DNA of 64,000 bases from Limnephilus marmoratus (Eukaryota; Arthropoda; Insecta; Trichoptera; Limnephilidae): NCBI GenBank assembly GCA_917880885.1, contig OU862920.1:43435019-43499018 (forward strand), given 5' to 3'. The position numbers and the translations under genes were made by a program. Below, piece after piece: positions 1 to 12,300 of this stretch. The notes under the pieces are model-generated. The model worked only from the letters and a program-made list of their open reading frames with translations. It had not been told where the DNA came from and searched no databases. Numbering within the stretch: position 1 is the stretch's first letter; each line of letters begins with the position of its first letter.

Positions 1-297
1 TAGTCGGGTGCTCAAGTCAGGATTTCTTTTGCTTCCCTTTTACAACAAAATACATAATAATATAGGTAGACATTGTGATGTTATTTTTGTGTCAACATCC
101 TGCACTGCCGTGATATTTGAGTGACAAGACACTGCCTACAGTGTGCATATGAAGTCATTTTTCACATAAACAAAACTTTTTGTATTTTTTTAAATATATT
201 TTATTTTCACAAATGATAAGCATGTCATGTTAAGAGAGATGAGGATTAAAAATAAAACTTTTTTTGTACAAATATCTTATACACGGTGTCCGTAAAC

Positions 298-1873
298 CAG
301 GGCTGGGCAAAATACATGCTTTGCTGTAATTGAAATACAAATTACAAAATACTTTTTCGCATGTATTTAAAATACGAAATACAAAATACTTTCAAGTCAT
401 GTATTTGAAATACAAAATACAGTATTTTAACCATTTTTTAATTTAAAATACAAAATACATTTGATTTTGGTAGAACCTTTGGTTGCAATAAATTGTCGTA
501 ACTGCCCTGTAATTGGTGAGTATTCATAAAAGCAAAGCTAAGCAGAGTGAAACAGAGACGTGCAAAAATTGATCAATCATATTGTTCAGAAGACACATCT
601 CGTCTCCGCTCCACATTTAAAGTTTTGTGGTACAGGACTTAGGTGTTAGATAATAATAATAATTATTATTATAACACTAGCTGGTTCCCGGCATGCGTTG
701 CAATGCCATATTAAAAGAAATAAATTGTTTCTCCCTGCATGTTCTTTCCCGTGCGTCCCCGTTCCCCTCCCGCATCCCCTTCCCCTCCCGCATTCCCCTT
801 CCACCTTCCCCGTCTACCCACTCTCCCCTCCCGCTCCCCCGTCCCGCCAACCCCTCTCCCGCGTTCTTTATATTCACTCCCAGTACAATCAGTTTTCAAA
901 CAACTCGCGTGCCAGCTATTACAATTTTTTTGATTCAAATTTTCATTTTTCACATATCAAATATATTTTTTTTGTATATTATAAGAACATTAATCAAATC
1001 TGATACCTAACATGGGTAGGTAACTATTTAAAATATCTATAATTTCAAAAATCCATAGAAAATTCTTTTGTTACAAAAAAAAAACAGCTGCCTGCTAAAT
1101 TCAATTTAAGTTAAAATAGTAGTTAAGTTTTTTGAAGTTATCCAATTTTCTGCTTAATTTTCTTAATTTTTCTATCTGTCAGAACCTTCTACAAAGTATT
1201 AGAAAACTTTTAAAAAAATCAATGAAATAGGTAAAGTCGTTCTGAAGTTATGGAGTGACCAGGGGAATCAAGGATTCATTTTTATATACATAGATAACAT
1301 TTATATAGCGCAATTTTGTGTTATCTCACTTCAAGTGCGCTCTACAGTTAAAAATAATCTAGTATTCAGTCTAATTATTCATGTAGTGCTTGATCTAATA
1401 CAACGATACAAAAATGTTCAATGCAAAGCAATGACAAGTATAATATAATTTGATTCAAAATGTACACTAACAGTGCTATTATAGTGCAGGACAATAATAA
1501 TAACTAGCATGACATAAAAAAGTACAGTACATTATAAAGCAATGATAAGAGAACTACAAATAATCATTAGTAAGAGTGCTATAGCACAGGAAAATAGGAC
1601 AATATTCCAGGATAGCGTTTTTGTCTATGTTTTATCTATGTATGTCAGTTTATTTTTCATTAGCAGTATTAAGATCGCTAAATGTATTTCAAAATGTATT
1701 TTGAAGCCATACGTATTTGAAATACAAATTACAAAATACCTTAGTAGCAGGTAATTGAAATACCAATTACAAAATACATTTTTAGGAAGTAATTGCAATA
1801 CAAATACAAAATACGAATTTGTATTTCAAATACGTATTTCAATTACAAGTAATTCAAATACTGCCCAGTCCTG
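298..1873. mobile_element. hAT-type non-autonomous element
   Basis: The ends CAGGGCTGGGCA and TGCCCAGTCCTG form inverted repeats with one mismatch. The 8-bp flanks CCGTAAAC (290-297) and CTGTAAAC (1874-1881) differ at one base, as expected for an old hAT target duplication. The subterminal DNA is full of short GTATTTGAAATAC-like palindromes (310-460, 1685-1860), typical transposase-binding clusters. No transposase remains. A dispersed repeat is nested at 678-1285. Confidence 0.8.
678..1285 (+). repeat. Dispersed repeat, CTAGCTGG...TTTTATATA type
   Basis: It starts with ACTAGCTGGTTCCCGGCATG and soon has TAAATTGTTTCTCCCTGC and a C/T-rich tract, then ends at ATTTTTATATACATAGATA. The same order recurs at 49728-50216. 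Probably a non-LTR or related dispersed family; no coding potential is left. Confidence 0.6.
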
Positions 1874-1881
1874 CTGTAAAC

Positions 1882-3227
1882 TAGTGGTAAAACTGGTGAA
1901 TCTCCATCCCAAAAAACTTTTTTCGGTCTGAACACATCGATTTCTTATTTTCGGCAAGTAAACATTTACAGCCGGATGCACGCTTAGGTAAAGTACGCGG
2001 GTTTTGGCTTTCTGATTGGCATTGAGTTGGCGCGTGAGTGGCCGACTGGCACAGGAGCGCCGACAAAAGTGTGACATGTTTTTTTTAATGAAATACAAAC
2101 TTTCCGAGTTTCGAAAAACCCCACAGTAATTAAAAATCTTCTATTATCATCACAGTAAGTGGAAATCGTTGCCTGGGTCGTGATGGAAGAATTAGCCAGC
2201 TGAGGAATTAAACTCACGACGCCTGGGTGGGAACCAGACGCAATGTTTACTCGGCAAGTGACCGGTCTTATTATTAACGTATGAGACCGTACATAGTAAA
2301 AGCAGGTTCAGATTTTTGCCTGCAAGACTTGTGTAGTGTATATGAGAAGTGTCAAAATGAATTGTTGTTTTTTACTCAAAATATTCAGAATTCGCAGACA
2401 ATGGAGGAATAGAAATACCATCTACTATAATATTATTAAATCCCTACTTAAAATTTTAAATATGAACCCCCATGCCGGTCCTAGCGAATAAAAACTTCTG
2501 TCATGAATATCTGTTCTTATCGTTAATTTTTTCTGACAGTGAAGCATTTTTTTATTTACTTATTTCTTTAATTCTTTCCACGTATTCTGTCCATATTTCT
2601 GTTTTTTTTTATTTTTTTTTTATTGTAAGTTCCTTTTTCATTCAATGGCTGTTTTGTATGTTTTTCCGAAAGCTTGAATTGATCTACTTTATCCAATAAT
2701 TAATTATCTTTGTCACTGAGAAGGTCCATAGTTTTTATCGTTCTGCCGCTTCTAGGTTTATTTCAGCAAAAAGTTTCTTCATCAATTTTTTTTCTATACA
2801 CGATATTAGGCGATGTTTTAGATATTTAAGTAACTCGGCCGAATATGGAACTTTAGGTGATACAGTAATATTTTTATGAGATTTCAGCATTTTAATTTCT
2901 CTCTCTGAATCTGAATATTTGTTTACTTTATTTCCGCGCCAGTGTTTGTGAGAACTAAAAGGTATAATATAAAGGTATACAAAAATAAGCTATTATAACT
3001 TTTATAACTTTTTAATCTCTCTAATTAATACACACCAGTGAAAACCTATCATTGGTTCAATAACATATACATATGTAAATACACCTAAGTAAATAATGTA
3101 ACTGTTGGTTTTCCAAATAAAATAAAATAAAATAAAAATAAAATTTTTGAGCAACATTAAATACGAACCACCCTATACCCTTCGAGCGATATGGGTGATC
3201 GAACAAGCATAAAATTGTTGACAATTA
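1882..3227. other. AT-rich intergenic DNA, no gene seen
   Basis: Only short chance ORFs are present. Poly-T and poly-A stretches (around 2600 and 3120) and no recognised element ends were found. Confidence 0.6.
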
Positions 3228-3330
3228 CTACACATAGGCAACTAACTGGCAGAGGAAGGACACAAGTAGAAATGAGATCCTTGAGGTGTATGTGTGGTAA
3301 ATCCGTGTATGATTGTTCTATAAGCGTCAA
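3228..3330 (+). repeat. RTE-type retrotransposon fragment
   Basis: CTGGCAGAGGAAGGACACAA and GTAGAAATGAGATCC follow the longer copy at 52660-53105, which encodes the RTE carboxy-terminal region (LNWQRK...VEMRSLRHVC). It is short and decayed. Confidence 0.55.
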
Positions 3331-3677
3331 ATAGATAATATTATAAAGTATGTGTTTAGGTACTAGGTACCCAGGTAGGTATATCAAGAAAGAATGCAAG
3401 ACTAAAACCGGGATTCCACATGATTTATTTCATAAAATCTATGAGAAATATCCCTATTGAGAACCGGCTTTCTGTACAATAGAAACCCAAAATTGAATCG
3501 GCTTCAACTTTCGTTCTGTGAAATCTAACAATTTTTTCCGTTATTGTGATACCTACTAACATTATACCTAGTATTGGTAGTGTCTCTTGAGATCATTTTT
3601 CAATCAATCGGCGAATTAATTATTTGAGAACAAACAGTCGGAATAAAAGTAACTAACTAACTAACTACCATCACGCC

Positions 3678-4475
3678 TAGGGTTGCCATCTTCTAAAATA
3701 AAAAAGCCTGACTCTGCGCTCTGAAAGGCCGGACATTTTGCCGTAAAAGCCGGACGTACGTACATAATTTTGGACATAACTTTTATACATAATAATAAAA
3801 AATCTGTTACAAGTTACAGTTGTTAATTAATCACGCATTAACCAATTTAATAACAACAATCATTAATCAGTCTTATCCTTGTCTTCAGTACACATTTGTA
3901 TAGGATATAATGTCAATAACAAAATAAAAAATATTGAGTCTTCTGTCTGTAGACATACTAAACTTAAAAAACAAACAAAACATAACTTTTTTTCTGGTTA
4001 AACAGTTGACTAAAATTTTTCGTTAAATAGATATAAAATGAAACATATTTATTTTTGTGGACAAAAAACGAAAAACATAAATTAAAATGAAATCTCGACT
4101 TCTCCAAATTATTCAAAAATTACAAAAATCTACCATTTTGTACATTTGGCGTTTCACCTACTTTATCCAAAACGTCGTTTTCTTTGGAAATCATTTAATA
4201 AAATCCTTGACATGTCATTTTTAAATTATACATTGTGTACATCATCGTAGCAATTGTTTGCAATTTATTGCGTTCCTTGGTCCACTGGGTGTTTATTAAA
4301 GAGAAAACTCTTTGAAAGTAATATTCCGCCAATTTCAGAAGTTCGGAAGACAAAACCCGCGCGCACCGAAAAAGCCTAACAAAAGCCGGACAGGCCGGAC
4401 ATATAAATATTTAGCCGGACACGACCTAAAAAAGCCAAACATGTCCGGCTAAAGCCGGACCAGATGGCAACCCTA
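3678..4475. mobile_element. hAT-type MITE with perfect 8-bp target duplication
   Basis: Inverted ends TAGGGTTGCCATCT and AGATGGCAACCCTA bound 798 bp, flanked by ATCACGCC on both sides (3670-3677, 4476-4483). Repeated CCGGAC/GCCGGAC motifs fill both subterminal zones. No ORF of note. It sits at the 3' end of an RTE fragment that resumes at 4476. Confidence 0.87.
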
Positions 4476-4775
4476 ATCACGCCGTTTCTCCGCAGGGGTA
4501 GGCAGAGAGGACGGACCGCCAAACAACTCGGTCTTGGCACACACTCTTTGCCTCACTCACATTCATACATCGTTTCATACATACTCTTCTATTATTCTGA
4601 CTTTTGACATGGCCCGTCTCAAGTATCCGATTCACTTGATCGTGCCATGTCTTCATCGGGCGTCCCCGACTTCTTCTACCATTCACATTTGCATCATATA
4701 TTCTTTTTACACTAAAGTAGAGATGTATGATCGCGTTTTCTTCCCATTCACTTTCAACTCTGACTCTACCCATCC
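4476..4775 (-). pseudogene. RTE retrotransposon 3' end, C-terminal ORF remnant
   Basis: The minus strand reads VNGRRSRGRPMKTWHDQVNR, then NNRRVCMKRCMNVSEAKSVC and VVWRSVLSAYPCGE, the conserved C-terminal tail of RTE-type elements common in moths. It has only the end of the ORF. An inverted copy lies at 4900-5193, so the two make a large potential hairpin. Confidence 0.72.
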
Positions 4776-4899
4776 TAGGTACCTAGGTATCAGCGACAAA
4801 ACGGGGATAGATAATTAGTCAAAATTTAACAATACTATAATAATAATTATAAAATATTATAACCTAACTATAGAATGTACCTACAAAATGTGGATAATG

Positions 4900-5193
4900 A
4901 GTAAGATTAAGAAAGGGGCCCTTATATGGTTTGGGCATGTAGAGCGAATAAATGAAGAAAGTAGTTAGGTACCTAAGAAGGTAGGTACCTAGTGTAAGAA
5001 GAATATATATGACGTAAATGTGAATGGTAGAAGAAGTCGGGGATACACGAGGAAGACACGGCACGATCAAGTGAATCAGATAATTTACCTAGTCGGGTCA
5101 TGTCAAAAGTCAGAATAACAGAAGTGTATGTATGAGACGATGTATGAATGTGAGTGAGGCAAAGAGTGTGTGCCAAGACCGAGTTGTTTGACC
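4900..5193 (+). repeat. RTE 3' end, inverted partner
   Basis: GTAAGATTAAGAAAGGGGCC and TGGTTTGGGCATGTAGAGCG read as KIKKGALIWFGHVER, followed by VNGRRSRG and the same tail as 4476-4775 in opposite orientation. Small TACC/GGTA insertions disrupt it. Confidence 0.7.
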
Positions 5194-6358
5194 GAGTAAT
5201 TCCTGTATTCCAATTCGCCGTGCTGACATTTCATCCCGTTTGCACTAAGTCTTGGATTCACTCTCTTCCCGGAATAGCTATGTTTCTTATAAAGGGCACG
5301 CCTCATTTTTATAGAATAACAATAATGCGCTGCACAAAATTTTGTTATTCTTGTAGGCAGTAAACTTCTTACTTACTTACTTACAGTAGTCTTCAAACTT
5401 CTAAACCCTTGGCAACAGACATAAATCAGAGAGAATAGTAGGTAACCAGCTCGATCTATGCATTTTATTGTTTAGCACGTCTCAATAACAAAATAACTAG
5501 GCAGGCGTCTAGTGATAGTTACAGATTTAAGAAAGTTCTAAATAATTACAGTCGCTGTCACCATAATTATATAGTTAATTTTACCTTTTTTACTGCGTGC
5601 CCTTAACCGCAAATGTTCTTTGCCCCAAGTAATACTGGAACATTCATAAAAAAGCAAAACGAACATTCTATCAGAATAACAAATCAAGCCACGCAAATTG
5701 GCATTTTTACTACAAATATACTGACCACTTTAACGCCGTAGGAATGGGTTGAAAGCGTGCACGTGAAACCAATGGCTCTCACATAGGTTTGTCTCCTTCT
5801 AATACAGATTAGTGCATTTTAGCTGGCGGTGTTTGCATAAAATAATTACTTTTGTTAATTTAATTACTTGGTTATTATTAGTGATAGAACAGTGAAATTT
5901 TGGTTCGCGGTAATGTCATTATTAGTATTATTTTTCGGCACTAAAATAAATAAAAGGTTATCTGTAGTTTTCAAATGCGGCTGAAAAATAGATTGTATGG
6001 GAATTGTCACATCTGTTTCACCTTAAGAAGATAGTATCTTAATCTACTTAAAAATATAGTCAAATGTTATACAGCTTTTTTACTTACCACAATTACTTGA
6101 TAAACATTATCCATTGGTAAGCAAAAACAAACAGTAAAACACAATTTGTAATTGTAAGTGTCTCCAAGTATTTTGGTAATAAATCAATAGACTAGGACAA
6201 ATATAACTAAAAGTTTAAACAAAACTTGACCCTTTATTAATTACTGCAATTTTCACTTACCCCCGCAGGATAAACTGTCTTTAAACATTCATATTTTGAA
6301 AAAAATCTTATTGTAATTTTAGTATACTTCTAACAATCTATGTGTATTCCCTTTCCAG
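5194..6358. other. Non-coding DNA upstream of the first visible PAN3 exon
   Basis: No further PAN3 exon, zinc finger or PAM2 motif was recognised. It is probably intron sequence if the 5' exons lie further left. Confidence 0.5.
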
Positions 6359-9300
6359 GAAAATGTTGGTGGCACCGTCTACTTTTACTCCTCCAACGGA
6401 GAATCTGCTCCAATTCAGCAGCACCAGCCGCAGCACCAGAATGTGGGGAACATGGAAGAACTGGCCGCCGGTGGTTCAGGCTCGCAGTTCAACCTGCCCC
6501 AAATGTATTCGGGGACTCCAACACACATTCCGCAAAACATTAAAGCAGGTAATTAACACCGATTATAAGCACTGAAGAGTGTGTTGTCAACTTCCTCATG
6601 TTCCCTAAATAAGGTCAATTTTAAATTGATCAAACATTCTCAAATGATTAATTTCACTGACCTCTCTAGGGCCTAGGAGTCGCATTTGAAATCGGAATGC
6701 ATTCCGCCTATATCTATTCATCTTATCAGTGATTATGAGTTAATAATGATGTTTCTCTTTTTGAGAATGTAACTGGAATTTAACATTAAAATAAACCTAA
6801 AGGTTTCGAGACTTTAACATTAGAATTTAACATTAAAATAAACCTAAAGGTTTCGAGACTTTTCCAAAGCTTGCCAAAGAAAGAGAAAGTGTAACATGCT
6901 AATGTAAAACCATAAGTGCAATATTTAAACATTGTACCTGCAATTTATGGTTAAAAGTCTCTGTCAAGTACCTTAAATACTTCTTTTTTACTCATAATAT
7001 ACTTACACTTATTGAACTCCTTTGTACAACTTTACTACTTGTATTGTACTTACTTTTTAAGTATTGTACTTATTTATTATGTTCTGTAATAGGTATGTAT
7101 TCGTTATTATCACACTACTGAACAACTTACTTATAATAATGTGTGTAGAAGCCTTCAAGATGTTAATAAATATTATGTATATTTTATGACTCACTTTAAC
7201 TCAGAACATTCCTTTTCACTAAGGGTATCTTTAAACTTTTAGTTTAACTCCAGTGTTATGTATGTATACATCGTTGTTGTAGCTAAGTCCAATTTTATGC
7301 TTTTCAACAGACTTGGTAAATTACTATTTTAACCCTTGTGCTTTATAATAATGTGATAATGTATTACAGGTTTAGCTGCTACATTCCATAATCCTGACTT
7401 GGTGCGTTCGGAAGTACTGCTTCGCAACCAAATCGCTCTTCAACAGCCCGACCCCAACATGTACCCTGGTAAGATTTATTTATTTTTGTGCATTAATTTT
7501 ATCACCATTACTACCTGGACAAAAGGCCTTGGTAATATATGAAATGAAATTATATTCTGGAATTTTAAATTAGTTAGAAAATATCTTACTGGTTTTCAAA
7601 CTGCCTGAAGAGAATTTTCTGATAAATCATTTGTAGTATTGTTGGAATTGCACAAAATGATGTTCGGAACCATTTTTGGGTGCTGAATCTCAATATACAC
7701 AAATTTATTTGAATTTAATTTAATACTCTTTTAACTGTCATTGTTTTGTTTGTGTATATCGTATTGTAAAAAATATTGTTCAGTACCAGGGAACATTACT
7801 CCCTCTTCCTTTGTCAACTGGGGCTAGAGGTGCGTAATTAAGGAGATATTCTTTTCTTGATCAGAGCAGGTTGCAAATTGCTACTGAAGAGCTTTTATAT
7901 AGTTTTTTGAACGTGTAATATTTACATCAAAATGTTAATAGTGAAATATTGTGTTATGGTAGAAATGCCGCTTGCCGTGGAAGAGTATGTGGACTTGATG
8001 CCGATTGAGGACTGCTTTGGGAGCACGTCTTCGTACCGCGGGACGCACAACGTGACCGGCCAGCTGTTTGCTCTGCGGCGCTTGCACGACTTCCGCCTCT
8101 CCTCCACCAAGTGTCCAGCCCTCATCGATAGCTGGAAGAACCTGCAGCACCCCAACATAGTCAAGCTCCTGCAAGTCTTCTCCACCAAGGCTTTCGGAGA
8201 TAACTGTTAGTACCTGCAATTCAAATATTATAATGAACCGAACCCCAATTAAGTCAGTGAAACTTATCATCTCTTTTTTTTTCTTTTGTAAGAGATCTAG
8301 ATTCTAGATATCCTTTTCTTAATAAAATCTTTTTCAAATCACACCCCAACACTGCGGGCTCACCAGCTCATTTTACCCCAAAATAGATAGGGTTTCCAAA
8401 TCTCATCAGAAAGTTCAAGATTGGAAAGTTTCCCCATTATCTTGTAAATACTCTATAAAAAATTCATCTGGTATTTTTTTTACGTTCGTGCTCCACACAG
8501 AAGGTCCTGAAGAAAATAATTTCCCTCAGGGCCTATTTCATTTTAGGGGATGCTATATGGAGGGTCTTTTTAAGGAAGGGAAGGATAGGAAGTTCTGGGA
8601 AGGAAAAAGGTATGACGGGTGGGTAAGAATCCGGGGGTAGTGTGTCCAGGAGTGACGGACGGATGAATCCATCCCTCCAACTGCGGTGCAAGGCGATGGG
8701 TCACGAGAGTCCGGCTGGAAAGGTCAATAGCCCCCCTCACCCAGTCTTTCGATGTGGCCCGCCGCGCAGCAGCGGACGCATCCGCCGCCAAGACCTGGAC
8801 AAGCCTCACCCGGGCACCCCTGCTAAATCACCAAACGTTGCGAACCACTTGGGGTGACCTGTTGCAGAGGTATTGGTTATCTAATACATGGTTCCCTGGG
8901 CGGCGGTTCCCATACCCGCCTCCCAAATTATATGATGAATGTGTTCAAACTAGCTATAAAAGGCCAAAATAAATACTCCATAAGGTTCAGCCCCTGCAGC
9001 GAATCCCACAATTTATAATGAAATTTTAAAAAATCTAATTTCTACAACCCATAATAATCACCATTTTGAAAGAGCAAAATTGTTCTAATTGCCTCAGTAT
9101 TGCCAATTTATCAAAAAAGATAAAACCAGCTCATTGACATAGATAGCAATTATAACAATAACAAAAAAATAACAATTTACTTCAACCTGTTGTCCTTGAC
9201 ACCGATGCCAATACACAGTCTGATACCTGTGTATCTACAAATGAAATTATATATGTAAATTCACAAGTAGGTACACATTAAAATTGAAAACATTTCTATT

Positions 9301-12300
9301 TGGAAGGCGGGAATGGGTACCGCCGCCCCGGGAACCTTTATTGGATAACCAACACCTCTGCCATAGGTCACCCCAAGTGGTTCGCTACGTTTTGTAATTT
9401 AGCAAGGGTGCCCGGGTTCATGGGGTGAGGTTTGTCTAGGTCTTGGAGGTGGACACACTGAACCCCAGATTCCTACCCACCCCTTAACCTGTTGAGGTCC
9501 CGGCTTTTTCCAGAAAAACACGGAAATTTCACGATCTTCAATTGAATGTTTTGTGGATTAAATTTAACCTATCGTATATTTTATTGACTGAAACACATTC
9601 CTAGAACAATAAACTATTTACCAAAATAACATCACTTGCGTAATTACGTAAATTGATAGGTTTTATGATGTTTTATTCGAGGTACACGCATGTCACGCAT
9701 CGGCAATGTGACGCGGCCGCCAAAATGACAGTTGGAGATGCCCACAGACAAACATTATTTTTAAATATTGTGTGGCTACTAAATGAATGAAATCTTTACC
9801 CATACCATAGGGAATGTTGGCGGCAGTGATTCTGACACTTCCTTTACCGATTTTGTACATAGAAGGGTCAAAATAGTAGAAAGGAGATATTTTTTTTTCG
9901 CGCATGCGCAGAATCTTTTTACATCCCGGACTACGGAAAATTTAATATAAATTATTCGAAGTGACTTGTCTCATTGCGGGTTTCTCTATGGTAAAGTACG
10001 ATAATAGAGCAAGCGTTTCTGACATTGTTCTTCATACACTTTCTGTATACATAAGGGTCAAAATTGCATTTCAAAGTGCCGCGCCACCTCGCGGACACCG
10101 GTGTCCGAACGGCCCACAACGAGTTAAACCCTTTTTCTTCCCAGAACTCTCCTCTCCTTCCTTTCCTTAAAAAAAACCCTCCACACAGCATCCCCAAAGA
10201 TGACATAGGCCCTGAGGGAAATTATTTTCCTCAGGGCCGCCTGTGTGGAGCTCATGTAAAAAAAAAATATATATTTTTTTTAAGCATTGAACACAAAATC
10301 TTTAGAAGTGTGATTTTTACTAATTTAGTCACAATTTTTATCTTCTTTTAAGCCTTTCGACTCGTAGGTCCCAGACAGACCAAAGAAATTTATTATCCGT
10401 TCAAGAAAGAATGTAAATATTTAAATATGATAAATTTCATCTCACGTAGGATAAAATTGACCTTACTTCAGGCTCATAGTATAATTTTCGGTTTATCTCA
10501 TCAGTAATAAAGAAGAACACCAGAAATGTGATATGAACAAGAAAAGTCAGAATGATCAAAATTTCAAATTCAGAAAATTTGGTCTCTCTGTTCAAATTCA
10601 AAATCAAATGTAATGGTGATATACAATATCAGGCAATGTAATAAAGACAGAGTATGCAACATTGGTTGGCTGTCTCAGTGTAATAATCAAAAGGTACTAA
10701 TTCAGTTCCGACAGTGGTTTCCTTTCAAATCTATTTCTATTAAAATTTCGGTTAGGAAGAGGTACACATTAAAAAAACATTTTTAATCATTTTTGTTTGT
10801 TTTGTCTGTTACAGCTCTCATCTTTGTGTACGAGTACCACCCCGGATGCCTGACTCTGATGGAGAAGTACATGAACTCCATCAATGCCAATGGGCAGTAC
10901 GATTCCTTCCCAGATCCTGATGTGCCGCGACCATACTCACACCAGGCAAGGCTTCATCAGTTACCTTTCTTCTTACGTATCTTTCACTGTCAAAACTTAC
11001 TCTGCAATATCATATTATTTAAGACTAATGACCTCTTCTCTATACATCTCATATCGACAATTAAAATAACTAATCAACAAGTCTGTTCCCGACAAACTTT
11101 AAGGGATTCCTGGGCTTATTTGGAGAAATAAATTTACATTTACATTTTGGTATCCGGTAATTTTTTTTTTTTTAATCATTAACTTGTCAAGTAACCGCCC
11201 GACACTCCCACCCCGACCCTAACTGCTAGAAGTACCTACTGATATTTTTATGTTTTCACCAAATTGCAAACTACATTTTTACTCCAAATATGCTCAGGTA
11301 AAAAGGTATACAGTTAAACCCTCATTAGAAGTTTCCTGCTTAAGATGTTTGGTTTTTTCGGTCCCTTGAAGACCGAGTGACTCAATTTAACCACCACACA
11401 AGGTTTTTCCGCTTAAGAAGTTTTTTTTTTCGGTCCCTTGGAAAACTTCTTAAGAGGGTATAACTGTATTTCTAATTAAATATATTTATAACCACAGAAG
11501 AACATAACTCTGAGGAACTCTCACTCTGGAGGTCTTGGAAGCTTGCTACCTGAGTCAACTATCTGGAGTCTGTTGGTTCAGTTGACTGCCGCCTTGCGCT
11601 CCATTCACATCCAGGGACTGGCTTGCAGGTATGCTCACATCTAACATTACAAAACATCACCAAAATGGCAGTCAGTCCTACAGTTATGGATTACAAAGAT
11701 TTTCAAAAATTTTGTTATTTTTTCTTCTTCAAAAATAATAAACTATGTAACTAACCGTTTGGCAGAGAGGACAGACCGCCAAACAACTTGGTCTTGGCAA
11801 CACCCCTTGCCTCGTTTACATTCATACATCGTTTCATACATGCTTTTCTATTATTCTGACTCTTGACATGGCCCTGACTCTTGACAGTATCTGATTCACT
11901 CGGTCGTGCCATGTCTTCCTTGGGCTTCCTCGACTTCTTCTATCATTCACATTTGCGTCATATATTCTCGTTTGTAAAATACTTTGCGGCGGAATAATAA
12001 AAATAATTTTTGCTCTCTACACAGCCGGGGGCAGCGCTACTTTTGATATTAAACTGAACATGATTGCTGAACAAAAAATCAAAAGATGTGTGATCTTTAC
12101 CGATTTGAGAAGGACTTGACTCTTAGGCAACAGTCCAATAAATTTTATTAACCCTCAAGAAATAATTTTCAAATTATTTGATAAATTTCATCCCAAGTTA
12201 GAAAACTTGACTTTACCGCCTATATATATCGCCTAATAATTTACCTTACCGCCTGATCACATCACACTTCTAGAGATTATATGTTCAGTGATATTAGGGC

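Noticed and set aside
693..1010. Overlapping proline/serine-rich ORFs on both strands
   Set aside because: They are artefacts of a C/T-rich stretch in a dispersed repeat; the same tract recurs at 49850-49960.
7932..7962. PAN3 exon 3 starting at the upstream ATG
   Set aside because: The bases up to the AG at 7961-7962 are intron; the frame from the previous exon enters at 7963.
11161..11173. CRISPR-like or regulatory role for short repeats in PAN3 introns
   Set aside because: Repeats are transposon ends or simple runs; spacing and context give no support, and the genome is eukaryotic.
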